NCBI GenBank assembly: GCA_002862805.1
Contig: PKEA01000060.1
Span: 1-51,193, forward strand
Source of the DNA: Flavobacteriaceae bacterium
GTDB taxonomy: Bacteria > Bacteroidota > Bacteroidia > Flavobacteriales > Flavobacteriaceae
Length of the DNA stretch: 51,193 bases
Direction of reading: 5' to 3'
Shown here: one piece after another, positions 43,511 to 51,193 of the stretch
How the letters are laid out: every line of letters begins with the position of its first letter
Numbering within the stretch: position 1 is the stretch's first letter
Program-made: the position numbers and the translations under genes
The notes under the pieces: model-generated
Database searches by the model: none
What the model saw: the letters and a program-made list of their open reading frames with translations, nothing else
What the model was told of the DNA's origin: nothing

Positions 43511-43892
43511 ATTACTTAAAATACCTAAAATTGAAGATCCAAGAGGTAATCTTTCGGTTATAGAAAATGATGTAATTCCTTTTCCAATAAAACGTGTTTA
43601 TTATTTATATGATGTTCCTAGTGCTGCTGAACGTGGCGGCCATTCGCACATAGAGCAACAAGAGTTTTTAATTGCACTTTCTGGAAGTTTTGATGTTATT
43701 CTTAACGATGGAAATGATCAAAAAAAAATTACTTTAAATAAGCCTTTTGAAGGGTTACTAATAAGCAATGGAATTTGGCGTGAATTAAAAAACTTTTCTT
43801 CGGGATCGGTTTGTTTAGTTATTGCTTCCGATGTTTTTAAAGAAGAAGATTATATTAGAGATTTTGAAATTTTCTTAAAAAAGGAGTCTTAA
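43488..43892 (+). CDS. fdtA: dTDP-4-oxo-6-deoxyhexose 3,4-ketoisomerase, FdtA/WxcM-like
   Basis: A cupin that moves the keto group from C4 to C3 of dTDP-4-keto-6-deoxyglucose, giving the substrate for FdtB-type aminotransfer (toward dTDP-Fuc3NAc or dTDP-Qui3NAc). The 134 residues show PRGNLSVIE, RGGHSHIEQQEFLIALSGSF with the metal/catalytic His, DVILNDG and YIRDFEIFL, the WxcM-like order. It is separated from fdtB by about 4.6 kb and two opposite-strand or transfer genes. It overlaps the GT2 by 23 nt and the convergent GT2 tail by 4 nt. RmlA/RmlB must be elsewhere. Confidence 0.88.
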   Translation: MRNISDCKLLKIPKIEDPRGNLSVIENDVIPFPIKRVYYLYDVPSAAERGGHSHIEQQEFLIALSGSFDVILNDGNDQKKITLNKPFEGLLISNGIWRELKNFSSGSVCLVIASDVFKEEDYIRDFEIFLKKES

Positions 43893-44824
43893 TTATAAAC
43901 CGTAAAATCAATTCCTTTTTTTCTTAACCAATGTTTAAAAGCTAATAATTTCTTTAATATTTTTGAAGGAATGTTGAATAATATTTTTGTTATAAGTGAA
44001 ATGTTCGTTTTTTTAACTTCGGTTAAATATTTTTTTGAATTTTCATAATCACCAGCAATTTTATACTGTAAAGCATATTCAATTCGGTATTTGTCTAAAA
44101 AGTCTTTTAAATCTTCGTTTTGTTTTTCATTTTCTAAAAACTGACTAAAATCCATCAGTTTCATTGATTTAATGCTCTTTTTTGATAGAGAATTAGGTAA
44201 ATAATAATTATATGTTGTCGTAGTTTTATTGTGTAATGCAACAGGATATTTTATAGCTATTTTTGTCCATAATTCTAGATCCTGACCATTTGTAATTGAT
44301 TCTGTAAAACAACCTAATTCCATTAAAATATTTCTAGGAATCATTTGATTTAAAGTAATGTTTATTTTATAGGGATGATTTGATGCAAAATAATTCTCAA
44401 CAATTCCATAAAAATCATTTGTGATATTCTTAAAATATGGTTGATGTATTGAATTTATTGAGTTTTTTATTTGATATCTCGAACAATATGCACCACAATT
44501 TGGATATTTATCAGCTAGTTTTACTAATTCTTCTAAATGATTAGTTTCCCAATGATCATCTGCATCTAAAAAAGCAATGTAAATTCCTGCACTTTTTTCA
44601 ATTCCTAGATTCCTTGCCGATGCTGCTCCTTTGTTCTCTTGTTGAAATAAGTGAATTCTATTATCGGAAAATTCTTTTACAACTTCATAACCATTGTCTG
44701 TTGAACCATCGTCTACAATTATAATTTCATAATCGGTAAACGTTTGTTCCAATACAGATTCTAAAGTTTCCTTTATAATGAAACCTTTATTGTACAACGG
44801 AATTACAACAGAAATTAATGGCAT
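43889..44824 (-). CDS. Family 2 glycosyltransferase
   Basis: 311 residues with a textbook GT2 head: MPLISVVIPLYNKGFII, IIIVDDGSTDNGYEV, NLGIEKSAGIYIAFLDADDH with the metal-binding DADD, then TNGQDLELWTKIAIKYP as the acceptor-side ED-like motif. No membrane helix; a short basic tail follows. It lies directly downstream of another GT2 (1-nt spacing) on the minus strand, and converges on fdtA with a 4-nt overlap. Likely acts on the same surface glycan. Confidence 0.88.
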   Translation of the reverse strand: MPLISVVIPLYNKGFIIKETLESVLEQTFTDYEIIIVDDGSTDNGYEVVKEFSDNRIHLFQQENKGAASARNLGIEKSAGIYIAFLDADDHWETNHLEELVKLADKYPNCGAYCSRYQIKNSINSIHQPYFKNITNDFYGIVENYFASNHPYKINITLNQMIPRNILMELGCFTESITNGQDLELWTKIAIKYPVALHNKTTTTYNYYLPNSLSKKSIKSMKLMDFSQFLENEKQNEDLKDFLDKYRIEYALQYKIAGDYENSKKYLTEVKKTNISLITKILFNIPSKILKKLLAFKHWLRKKGIDFTVYN

Positions 44825-45709
44825 TTATTTAGAAATATTACAATAGTATAAAATTTTGTAAAGGTCAAATATAACTAAATTTGGATTTTTAGAACAAAGG
44901 TTTTGTTTTAATATCGAACTTGTAAGACTAAATAGTGTCCCAAATAATTTGTTAAGATGAAGTTGTTTAACTTTGTTATGCAGTTTTGTAACTTTAGTTG
45001 ACTGTACTGAAAGTATTCCTGTTGTTTCCAGTAAAAATAAGTTGTTTAAAGCGCGTTCCGTTTTTTGAAGAAATTCAACCGATGTTTCTAAATTTAAATG
45101 AAATACTTCATTTTCTATATTTTTTATTGGAATTTTTTCATGTTCTAATTTTTTTGCAAAGGCCAAATCTTCATAACCGTATTCAATAATTTCAGTATGA
45201 AACAAATGAGTTTTAAATATTTTTTTTGAAATTAAAATATTTGAAGTCAATAGATTATTGTATGGATTTTTTTTTCTTTTTTCTACAGAAACAGCTTCTC
45301 TATTTATACCGTATTTCCAGCGCAACATTTCATTTGGACTTGGAGTTTTCGGTTGATAATCAATTCCTCCAAAAACGATACTTTTCTCAGAATTAATTTC
45401 GGTTAAATAATTAGAAATAAAGCTATCGTTTTTAGGAAAAACATCACAATCTAAAATCAAACAATAATTAAAATTTGAAAGATTTATAAGCTTGTTAATA
45501 TTGTTAGCTCTGCCTAAATTTGACGAATTACTTTGATAGGAACAATTTTCTAAAGTGTTTATAGAAAGATTTTCTTGTATTTGAAGAGCACTAGCGTCGT
45601 CTAAAACAATAATTTCATATTCTATAGGAACTAAATCGCATTGTTTTTTTAATTCTACAACAAGGTCATAACATTTGTAGTTATAGGTTGGAATTAAAAT
45701 AGAAAGCAT
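44825..45709 (-). CDS. Family 2 glycosyltransferase
   Basis: 294 residues of the GT2 fold: [50 protein letters not shown] and ILDCDVFPKNDSF for the metal site, then MLRWKYGINREAVSVEKRKK and YGYEDLAFAKKLE in the acceptor half. Its ATG overlaps the ftsE stop by one base (TAATG on the minus strand), so it is translationally coupled to ftsE. The second GT2 follows immediately. It seems to tie the end of the glycan cluster to the cell-division gene. Confidence 0.83.
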   Translation of the reverse strand: MLSILIPTYNYKCYDLVVELKKQCDLVPIEYEIIVLDDASALQIQENLSINTLENCSYQSNSSNLGRANNINKLINLSNFNYCLILDCDVFPKNDSFISNYLTEINSEKSIVFGGIDYQPKTPSPNEMLRWKYGINREAVSVEKRKKNPYNNLLTSNILISKKIFKTHLFHTEIIEYGYEDLAFAKKLEHEKIPIKNIENEVFHLNLETSVEFLQKTERALNNLFLLETTGILSVQSTKVTKLHNKVKQLHLNKLFGTLFSLTSSILKQNLCSKNPNLVIFDLYKILYYCNISK

Positions 45710-46392
45710 TACACCGTTCTTTGAACTACTTCAAACACTTTTCCTTCGTCAAATTTTAAGGTCTTTGAAGGATATTTAAGCAATAAAGCATAATCATGAG
45801 TTGCCATAATTATCGTTTTACCTGTAGCATTAATGTTTTTTAAAACTTGCATTACTTCAGAACTGGTTTGAGGATCAAGATTCCCTGTTGGTTCATCAGC
45901 TAAAATTAATTCAGGATCGTTTAACAAAGCTCTAGCAATGGCAATACGTTGTTGTTCACCACCAGATAATTGATGTGGCATTTTAGATTGGTAGTTTTTC
46001 ATCCCAACTTTATCTAAAACTTCATCAATTTTTACATTCATTTCTTCTTTTTCAATCCAACCTGTTGCTTTTAAAACAAAAAGTAGATTTTCTTTTACAT
46101 TTCTGTCCGGTAAAAGTTTAAAATCTTGAAAAACAACGCCTAATTTTCTTCTCAGGTAAGGAATGTCATTTTCTTTTAAGGTTTTTAAATCGTATTCAAC
46201 AATCTGTCCTTCACCTTCAGTCAAAGTTAAATCGGCATAAAGTGTTTTTAAAAAACTACTTTTTCCAGCTCCAGTTTTTCCAATCAAATAGATGAATTCT
46301 CCTTTATTAACTTCTAAATTAATATTAGTTAAAACAGGATTTTTATCTTGAAAAATAGAAACGTTTTTTAATGAAAGAATGGTTTGTGACAT
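45709..46392 (-). CDS. ftsE: Cell-division ABC ATPase FtsE
   Basis: ATP-binding partner of membrane protein FtsX, activating cell-wall hydrolases at division. The 227 residues carry GKTGAGKSS (Walker A), [18 protein letters not shown] (Q-loop, a typical FtsE stretch), [15 protein letters not shown] (signature), [12 protein letters not shown] (Walker B) and MATHDYALL (switch His). I chose ATG 46392; the in-frame TTG 46404 belongs to a TAAATTTG -7-like box. FtsX is not adjacent, which is usual for this group. Its stop overlaps the start of a GT2 gene. Confidence 0.9.
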   Translation of the reverse strand: MSQTILSLKNVSIFQDKNPVLTNINLEVNKGEFIYLIGKTGAGKSSFLKTLYADLTLTEGEGQIVEYDLKTLKENDIPYLRRKLGVVFQDFKLLPDRNVKENLLFVLKATGWIEKEEMNVKIDEVLDKVGMKNYQSKMPHQLSGGEQQRIAIARALLNDPELILADEPTGNLDPQTSSEVMQVLKNINATGKTIIMATHDYALLLKYPSKTLKFDEGKVFEVVQRTV

Positions 46393-46401
46393 AATGTAAC
46401 T

Positions 46402-46409
46402 CAAATTTA
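46402..46409 (-). promoter_or_regulatory. Possible promoter -7 box (TAAATTTG) for ftsE
   Basis: Exact TAnnTTTG match on the minus strand, but only 9 nt before the ATG, so the leader would be almost absent. Less secure than the other boxes. Confidence 0.35.
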
Positions 46410-46527
46410 ATGTGTAAATGTAATAACTATATTTTCGCTTTCAAAATATAAAACTTAAATATGATGTAAATTATTGTTATCGTTGATAAAAATGTTAATA
46501 ATCTTTTACAATAAAACGTTAATCTCT

Positions 46528-46558
46528 TTCGTTAATAAGTATATAAAATCTATATTTG
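46528..46558 (+). promoter_or_regulatory. Promoter (-33 TTCG, 19-nt spacer, -7 TATATTTG) for the large TPR gene
   Basis: TATATTTG (46551-46558) is an exact -7 match, 21 nt before the ATG, with TTCG 19 nt upstream in the -33 position. It should drive the TPR protein and the outer-membrane protein after it. Confidence 0.65.
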
Positions 46559-46579
46559 AAAGCAATAAAATAAGACCAA

Positions 46580-49500
46580 ATGATTCCAATAATTAGACTA
46601 AGATTTCTGTTTTTATTTTTAATTTCATTTTCAGTATTTGGACAACAATCGTCTGTTTATACGCATGAATTAAAAGAATTTGATAACGCACTTGCTTTGT
46701 ATAAAGATATGCAATATCAATCGGCTCAAATTTTATTTGACAAAGTAAAAAGTCAAGTTAGCAATCAAGAAGTTCAGGCTGACTGTGCTTATTACATTGC
46801 AAATTGTGCTATTCGTTTAAATCAAATGGGTGCAGACGCTTTAATTGAAAGTTTTGTAGAAGATTATCCTACAAGTACAAAACAAAATCAGGCTTATATT
46901 GAAGTGGCTCATTATTATTTTGATCAAGGAAATTATGCACAATCATTAGCTTGGTTTGATAAAGCGAATACAGAATCGATGTCGTATTCTGATTTGGAAA
47001 AATATAATTTCCAAAAAGGATACGCTTATTTTACAGCCAAAAATAATAAAGAAGCTACCAAATACTTTAATAAGGTTATTAATTCGAAGACTTTTGGTAG
47101 TCAGGCCAAATATTATTTGGGTTACCTTTCTTACGAATCTGATGATTATACAAGTGCTAATCAATATTTTGACCAAGTTCAGGATAAAGACAAGTACAAA
47201 GAAAAAATGGGTTATTTTCAAGCAGATATGAATTTCAAACTTGGTAATTTCCAAAAAGCAATCGATTTAGGTTTGGAACAAATGCCAAAATCTAATGCTG
47301 TTGAAAAAAGTGAATTATCTAAAATTATTGGAGAAAGTTATTTTAACTTAAAACAATACGATAAAGCGCTTCCGTATTTAGTAGATTACAGAGGAAAAAA
47401 AGGAAAATGGAATAATACCGATTATTACCAATTGGGTTATGTGTATTACAAACAAAATGATTTTGAAAATGCAATAGCGCAATTCAATAAAATCATCAAC
47501 GGAAATGATTTCGTTGCCCAAAATGCGTATTATCATTTAGGAGAAAGTTATTTAAAAACCGATAAAAAACAACAAGCTTTAAATGCGTTTAAAACGGCTT
47601 CAGAAATGGAATTTGAAAAGAAAATCCAAGAAGATGCTTTTTTAAACTATGCTAAATTGAGTTACGAAATTGGTAACCCATACCAATCAGTTCCTCAAGT
47701 TTTAAATAGTTATTTGGCTAAATATCCAAACACATCTTATAAACAAGAAATCAATACTTTATTGATTAGTTCATACATCACTTCTAAAAATTATAAAGAA
47801 GCTTTAGTTTTATTAGAAAAAAATAGAGGACCAGAAAATAAATTAGCGTACCAAAAAGTTGCTTTCTACAGAGGTTTAGAACTATATACTGATGGGGATT
47901 ATAAAGGTGCTTACGATTTATTTAAAAAATCTATTGCAGAAAGACAAGATGCTAAGTTTTCTGCAAGAGCAACATTTTGGAAAGCAGAAACAGAATACAG
48001 TTTAGATAATTTCAACGAAGCTAAATTAAGTTTCTTGCAATTTGTAAATGATGCAAATGCTAAAACTACTCCTGAATTTAAAAATGCAAACTATAACTTA
48101 GCGTATGCTTATTTCAAATTAAAAGAATACGACAATGCTATAAAATATTTTGGAGATTATATTGCTGTTGTAAAAGACGATAAAGTACGACAAACAGATG
48201 CTTATTTGCGTTTGGGTGATTGTAATTTTATTTCTACCAAATATTGGCCAGCAATGGATGCTTATAATAAAGCAATCGATTTAAAAAGTGTTGATGCAGA
48301 TTATGCTGCTTTCCAAAAAGGAATCAGTTACGGTTTTGTTGGTAAAAATGATAGGAAAATTGAAGATTTAGAAAAATTCGTTAAAACATATCCGAGTTCT
48401 CAATATGCAGATGATGCGTATTATGAATTAGGAAATACCTATGTAAACGAAAACCAAACCGATAAAGCTATTGCAACGTATGATAAGTTAATTCAAACGA
48501 ATAAAACAAGTTCTTACGTAGCAAAATCTATTTTAAAACAAGGATTAATATATTATAACGGAAATAAAAGCGAACAAGCTTTAACTAAATTCAAAAAGGT
48601 GGTTGCTGAATTTCCAAATTCGCCTGAATCATTGGAAGCGGTTGCAACGGCTCGTTTAATTTATGTAGATAACGGTAGAGTAGATGAATATGCAGATTGG
48701 GTTAAAACTCTAAGTTTCGTTGAAGTCTCAAATGCCGATTTAGATAATACAACTTATGAATCTGCTGAAAAGCAATATTTAATGAATAATGCTAAACAAG
48801 CCATTACTGGTTTTTCAAACTACGTTTCAAAATTTCCTCAAGGTTTACATGCATTAAATGCTAACTTCTATTTAGCACAATTGTACTTTGCTGATGGTTT
48901 AGAAAGTAATTCAGTGAAGCATTATGAATTTGTAGTTGATAAACCAAGAAGTGAATTTACCGAACAAGCATTGGCTCGTTTAAGTCAAGTTCATTTAAAA
49001 GTGAAAGACTATACAAAAGCAATTCCGGTTTTAAAACGATTAGAAACAGAAGCTGATTTTCCTCAAAACGTAACTTTTGCTCAATCTAATTTAATGAAAG
49101 CATATTACGACAAAGAAGATTATGCAAATGCAGTTGTTTATGCAGATAAAGTATTAGCAAACGACAAAACCGAAGACAGAGTTAAAAGTGATGCTCAAAT
49201 TATAGTAGCGCGTTCTGCGATAAAGACAAACAACGAAGCGAAAGCAAAAGAAGCTTACGCGAAATTATTAAAAATTGCGAAAGGTGAATTAGCTGCCGAA
49301 GCATTATTTTACGACGCTTATTTTAAAAATAAAGAAGGTCAGTTTGAAGCTTCAAATGTTGTAGTTCAAAAAATTGCCAAAGATTATTCTGGTTATAAAT
49401 ATTATGGAGCAAAAGGCTTAGTAGTTATGGCTAAAAACTTCTACGGATTAAAAGACAGTTTTCAAGCCACTTACATTTTAGAAAGTGTAATTAAAAACTT

Positions 49501-49594
49501 TACCGATTTCCCAGATGTTGTTGAAGAAGCAAAAGCTGAATTAGAGAAAATCAAAACAGAAGAAGCTAAAACCAACTCATCAATTACAAAATAA
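46580..49594 (+). CDS. Large secreted tetratricopeptide-repeat protein
   Basis: 1004 residues: signal peptide IIRLRFLFLFLISFSVFGQ, then a continuous solenoid of TPR helices from about residue 30 to the end (for example AHYYFDQGNYAQSLAWFDKA, YYQLGYVYYKQNDFENAIAQ, YYELGNTYVNENQTDKAIAT), probably 20 or more units. No lipobox and no beta-barrel. It should stay in the periplasm or at the outer-membrane inner face as a scaffold. It is followed after 42 nt by an outer-membrane protein on the same strand; the two likely act together. Function is otherwise unknown. Confidence 0.85.
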   Translation: MIPIIRLRFLFLFLISFSVFGQQSSVYTHELKEFDNALALYKDMQYQSAQILFDKVKSQVSNQEVQADCAYYIANCAIRLNQMGADALIESFVEDYPTSTKQNQAYIEVAHYYFDQGNYAQSLAWFDKANTESMSYSDLEKYNFQKGYAYFTAKNNKEATKYFNKVINSKTFGSQAKYYLGYLSYESDDYTSANQYFDQVQDKDKYKEKMGYFQADMNFKLGNFQKAIDLGLEQMPKSNAVEKSELSKIIGESYFNLKQYDKALPYLVDYRGKKGKWNNTDYYQLGYVYYKQNDFENAIAQFNKIINGNDFVAQNAYYHLGESYLKTDKKQQALNAFKTASEMEFEKKIQEDAFLNYAKLSYEIGNPYQSVPQVLNSYLAKYPNTSYKQEINTLLISSYITSKNYKEALVLLEKNRGPENKLAYQKVAFYRGLELYTDGDYKGAYDLFKKSIAERQDAKFSARATFWKAETEYSLDNFNEAKLSFLQFVNDANAKTTPEFKNANYNLAYAYFKLKEYDNAIKYFGDYIAVVKDDKVRQTDAYLRLGDCNFISTKYWPAMDAYNKAIDLKSVDADYAAFQKGISYGFVGKNDRKIEDLEKFVKTYPSSQYADDAYYELGNTYVNENQTDKAIATYDKLIQTNKTSSYVAKSILKQGLIYYNGNKSEQALTKFKKVVAEFPNSPESLEAVATARLIYVDNGRVDEYADWVKTLSFVEVSNADLDNTTYESAEKQYLMNNAKQAITGFSNYVSKFPQGLHALNANFYLAQLYFADGLESNSVKHYEFVVDKPRSEFTEQALARLSQVHLKVKDYTKAIPVLKRLETEADFPQNVTFAQSNLMKAYYDKEDYANAVVYADKVLANDKTEDRVKSDAQIIVARSAIKTNNEAKAKEAYAKLLKIAKGELAAEALFYDAYFKNKEGQFEASNVVVQKIAKDYSGYKYYGAKGLVVMAKNFYGLKDSFQATYILESVIKNFTDFPDVVEEAKAELEKIKTEEAKTNSSITK

Positions 49595-49598
49595 TTTT

Positions 49599-49623
49599 GT
49601 CAAGCTGAACTTGTTTCGGCAAC
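49599..49623. repeat. Dispersed GCTGAACTTGTTTC-type repeat
   Basis: The run GTCAAGCTGAACTTGTTTCG closely matches a repeat often found between flavobacterial genes. GCTGAA and TTCGGC can pair as a small hairpin with one wobble. It sits between the large TPR gene and the outer-membrane protein gene, within the likely operon. Confidence 0.5.
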
Positions 49624-49636
49624 TAATTAAAATAAT

Positions 49637-51193
49637 ATGAAGAATACAAAATATATAATCATAGGAGTTTTTGCATTTGCAACACAGTTTACTTTTGGAC
49701 AAGTAAAAGATGAAAATATTGGTTCAGAAGTGGTAAACATTGTAAAACCATACACGCCAACAATTTCTGATGCTTTTAAGGTAAAAGAAACACCTGTTAT
49801 TGAAGATGAAGACAATACACAAAAAGAAGTAATTGAATATAATATTTTCTCATTTCCAGTGGCATCTACGTTTACGCCTGCAAAAGGAAAAGCAGCTGAT
49901 GTAGATAAAGCAGAAAAAGTAAAACTATACAATAATTACGCAACTTTAGGTTTTGGAAATTATCCAACCATAAATGCAGAATTATTCATTACCGAAAATT
50001 TGAGCAGAACTAGCTATATTGGCGGAATGCTTCGTCACTTATCTTCTCAAGGCGGAATTAAAGATGTTGTTTTAGACGATAAATATTATAACACTAGTTT
50101 AGATGTTACTTATGGTGTTAGAGAAAGAGATATGAATTGGAACATCGATTTAGGTGTTAAAAACCAAATCTATAATTGGTACGGTTTGCCTATCGAAAAT
50201 ATATTTTATGATCAAGCTGCAATTGACGGAATCGATTCTTCTCAATCTTATAACACAATTGTTCTTGGCGGAAAAGTGGAATTTAAGAAAAGTTTTTTCA
50301 AAGATGCTTCAATGCAATTTAAGCGTTTCTCTGACGGACAAGGTTCTGGTGAAAACCGCTTTTTTGTAAAACCTTCTTTCGATGTGGAGGCATTCGACCA
50401 AAAAATCAAAGCTGATGTTATTGTAGATTACGTTGGTGGAAATTTTGAAAAAAATTATTTAAATACAAGTACAATCGATTATAGCAACGTTCTTTTCGGA
50501 ATTAAACCAAGTATTTTATATCAAAAAGATGATTTATCAGTGCAAATTGGCGCTGGAGTTTTCTATACAACTGCAAAAAATGACGGTGCAAGTGATAGTA
50601 AGTTGTTTGTATATCCAAACGTAAAAGCATCGTATCGAATTGTTGGCGATATTTTAGTTGGTTATGCGGGTGCAGAAGGTGGATTGACTCAAAATTCGTA
50701 TGCTGATTTTGTAGATCAAAATGCATTTGTTTCTCCAACTTTATTCATTGCTCCAACAGATAATAAATATGATATTTATGTAGGTATGAAAGGAAAGTTG
50801 GCTAGTTCTGTTGCTTTTAATATTAGAGGAAGTCTTAAAAACGAAGATAACAAAGCATTATTTGTAAGTAATGAATACGTTTTAGGAAATACAAATACCG
50901 AAGGTTATGCATACGGAAACTCATTTAATGTTGTGTATGATAATGTAAAAACAATCAGTTTCTTTGGAGAATTAAAAGCCGATTTTTCTAAAAATGTAAC
51001 TTTCGGAATTAACGGAACGTACAATAATTTCACGTCAGATGTTCAAGCAGAAGCTTGGAACTTACCACAATTAAAAGTAGGCACAACTTTAGATTTTAAT
51101 CTTACCGAAAAATGGTATGCTGGAACAAATGTATTCTTCGTTGGAGAAAGAAAAGATGTGGTTACAGTTCAAAACGATTTGTTAATTAATCCA
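49637..51193 (+). CDS. Outer-membrane beta-barrel protein, C-terminus cut by window edge
   Basis: The frame is open from ATG 49637 to the last base (519 codons) and continues beyond. Signal peptide KNTKYIIIGVFAFATQFTFG, a short periplasmic-looking segment (VVNIVKPYTPTISDAFKVKE), then alternating polar/aromatic beta-strands such as NYATLGFGNYPTINAELFI, TSLDVTYGVRE and VAFNIRGSL, the pattern of a TonB-dependent-receptor-like barrel without a clear plug domain. Paired with the preceding TPR protein on the same transcript, it may form an envelope complex. Substrate unknown. Confidence 0.8.
   Translation, partial: MKNTKYIIIGVFAFATQFTFGQVKDENIGSEVVNIVKPYTPTISDAFKVKETPVIEDEDNTQKEVIEYNIFSFPVASTFTPAKGKAADVDKAEKVKLYNNYATLGFGNYPTINAELFITENLSRTSYIGGMLRHLSSQGGIKDVVLDDKYYNTSLDVTYGVRERDMNWNIDLGVKNQIYNWYGLPIENIFYDQAAIDGIDSSQSYNTIVLGGKVEFKKSFFKDASMQFKRFSDGQGSGENRFFVKPSFDVEAFDQKIKADVIVDYVGGNFEKNYLNTSTIDYSNVLFGIKPSILYQKDDLSVQIGAGVFYTTAKNDGASDSKLFVYPNVKASYRIVGDILVGYAGAEGGLTQNSYADFVDQNAFVSPTLFIAPTDNKYDIYVGMKGKLASSVAFNIRGSLKNEDNKALFVSNEYVLGNTNTEGYAYGNSFNVVYDNVKTISFFGELKADFSKNVTFGINGTYNNFTSDVQAEAWNLPQLKVGTTLDFNLTEKWYAGTNVFFVGERKDVVTVQNDLLINP

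Noticed and set aside
46946..47254. Reading frames of 91 and 102 residues inside the large TPR gene
   Set aside because: Both are out-of-frame or antisense to a clean TPR solenoid, with no recognisable motif.
1..51193. tRNA genes, rRNA genes, CRISPR arrays, prophage or transposase genes
   Set aside because: No cloverleaf-like sequence, regular repeat-spacer pattern or transposase motif was seen on reading both strands; a dedicated search was not run.

Overview
The window looks like chromosomal DNA of a Flavobacteriaceae bacterium, most likely Flavobacterium or a close relative. It is strongly AT-rich and lacks Shine-Dalgarno signals at most starts. About a dozen genes have the Bacteroidetes promoter -7 box TAnnTTTG 9-36 nt upstream of the start. 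It also carries a type IX secretion (T9SS) type B sorting domain and a DUF5606 protein, both typical of the family. No tRNA, rRNA, CRISPR array, IS element or integrase was seen. No gene-free stretch exceeds 300 bp; the longest is 1785-2057.

Layout. 1-1784: tRNA maturation and modification (cca, cut by the left edge, and tsaC). 2058-7694: first surface-glycan block, with a WaaP-like kinase and a GT2 on the plus strand. A minus-strand run follows: TupA-like ATP-grasp, Stealth phosphotransferase, CDP-glycerol-type transferase and UDP-glucuronate-type epimerase, probably downstream of dapD. 8644-10669: META lipoprotein, ruvX, def and a DUF5606 protein, closed by a strong bidirectional terminator. 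10722-18269: accessory-looking stretch with a hybrid histidine kinase, mazG, an ABM-domain protein, an unknown secreted protein beside integron-attC-like repeats, a GNAT acetyltransferase, a DUF349 protein and a small lipoprotein. 18328-24474: minus-strand envelope run OstA - class III aminotransferase - TPR - DUF368 - aroE. 24583-29517: housekeeping and stress genes purA, fur, rel and a SpoU methyltransferase. 29583-36751: two secreted amidohydrolase-like proteins, an unknown polytopic membrane protein and a T9SS cargo protein. 36858-45709: second surface-glycan (O-antigen type) cluster with Fdt-type 3-amino-sugar enzymes, a Wzx flippase and five glycosyltransferases. 45709-51193: ftsE, then a large TPR protein and an outer-membrane protein cut by the right edge.

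How it fits together. Most of the window builds or maintains the envelope. The two glycan clusters supply nucleotide sugars (epimerase, FdtA/FdtB), transferases and a flippase. OstA handles LPS transport, and DUF368 proteins are reported to recycle the undecaprenyl-phosphate carrier both glycan systems would use. The most unusual structure is at 14160-15255. There, two related elements resemble integron attC recombination sites and flank a single gene of unknown function, with a GNAT gene next to it. All calls are from reading the sequence; no database search was run.
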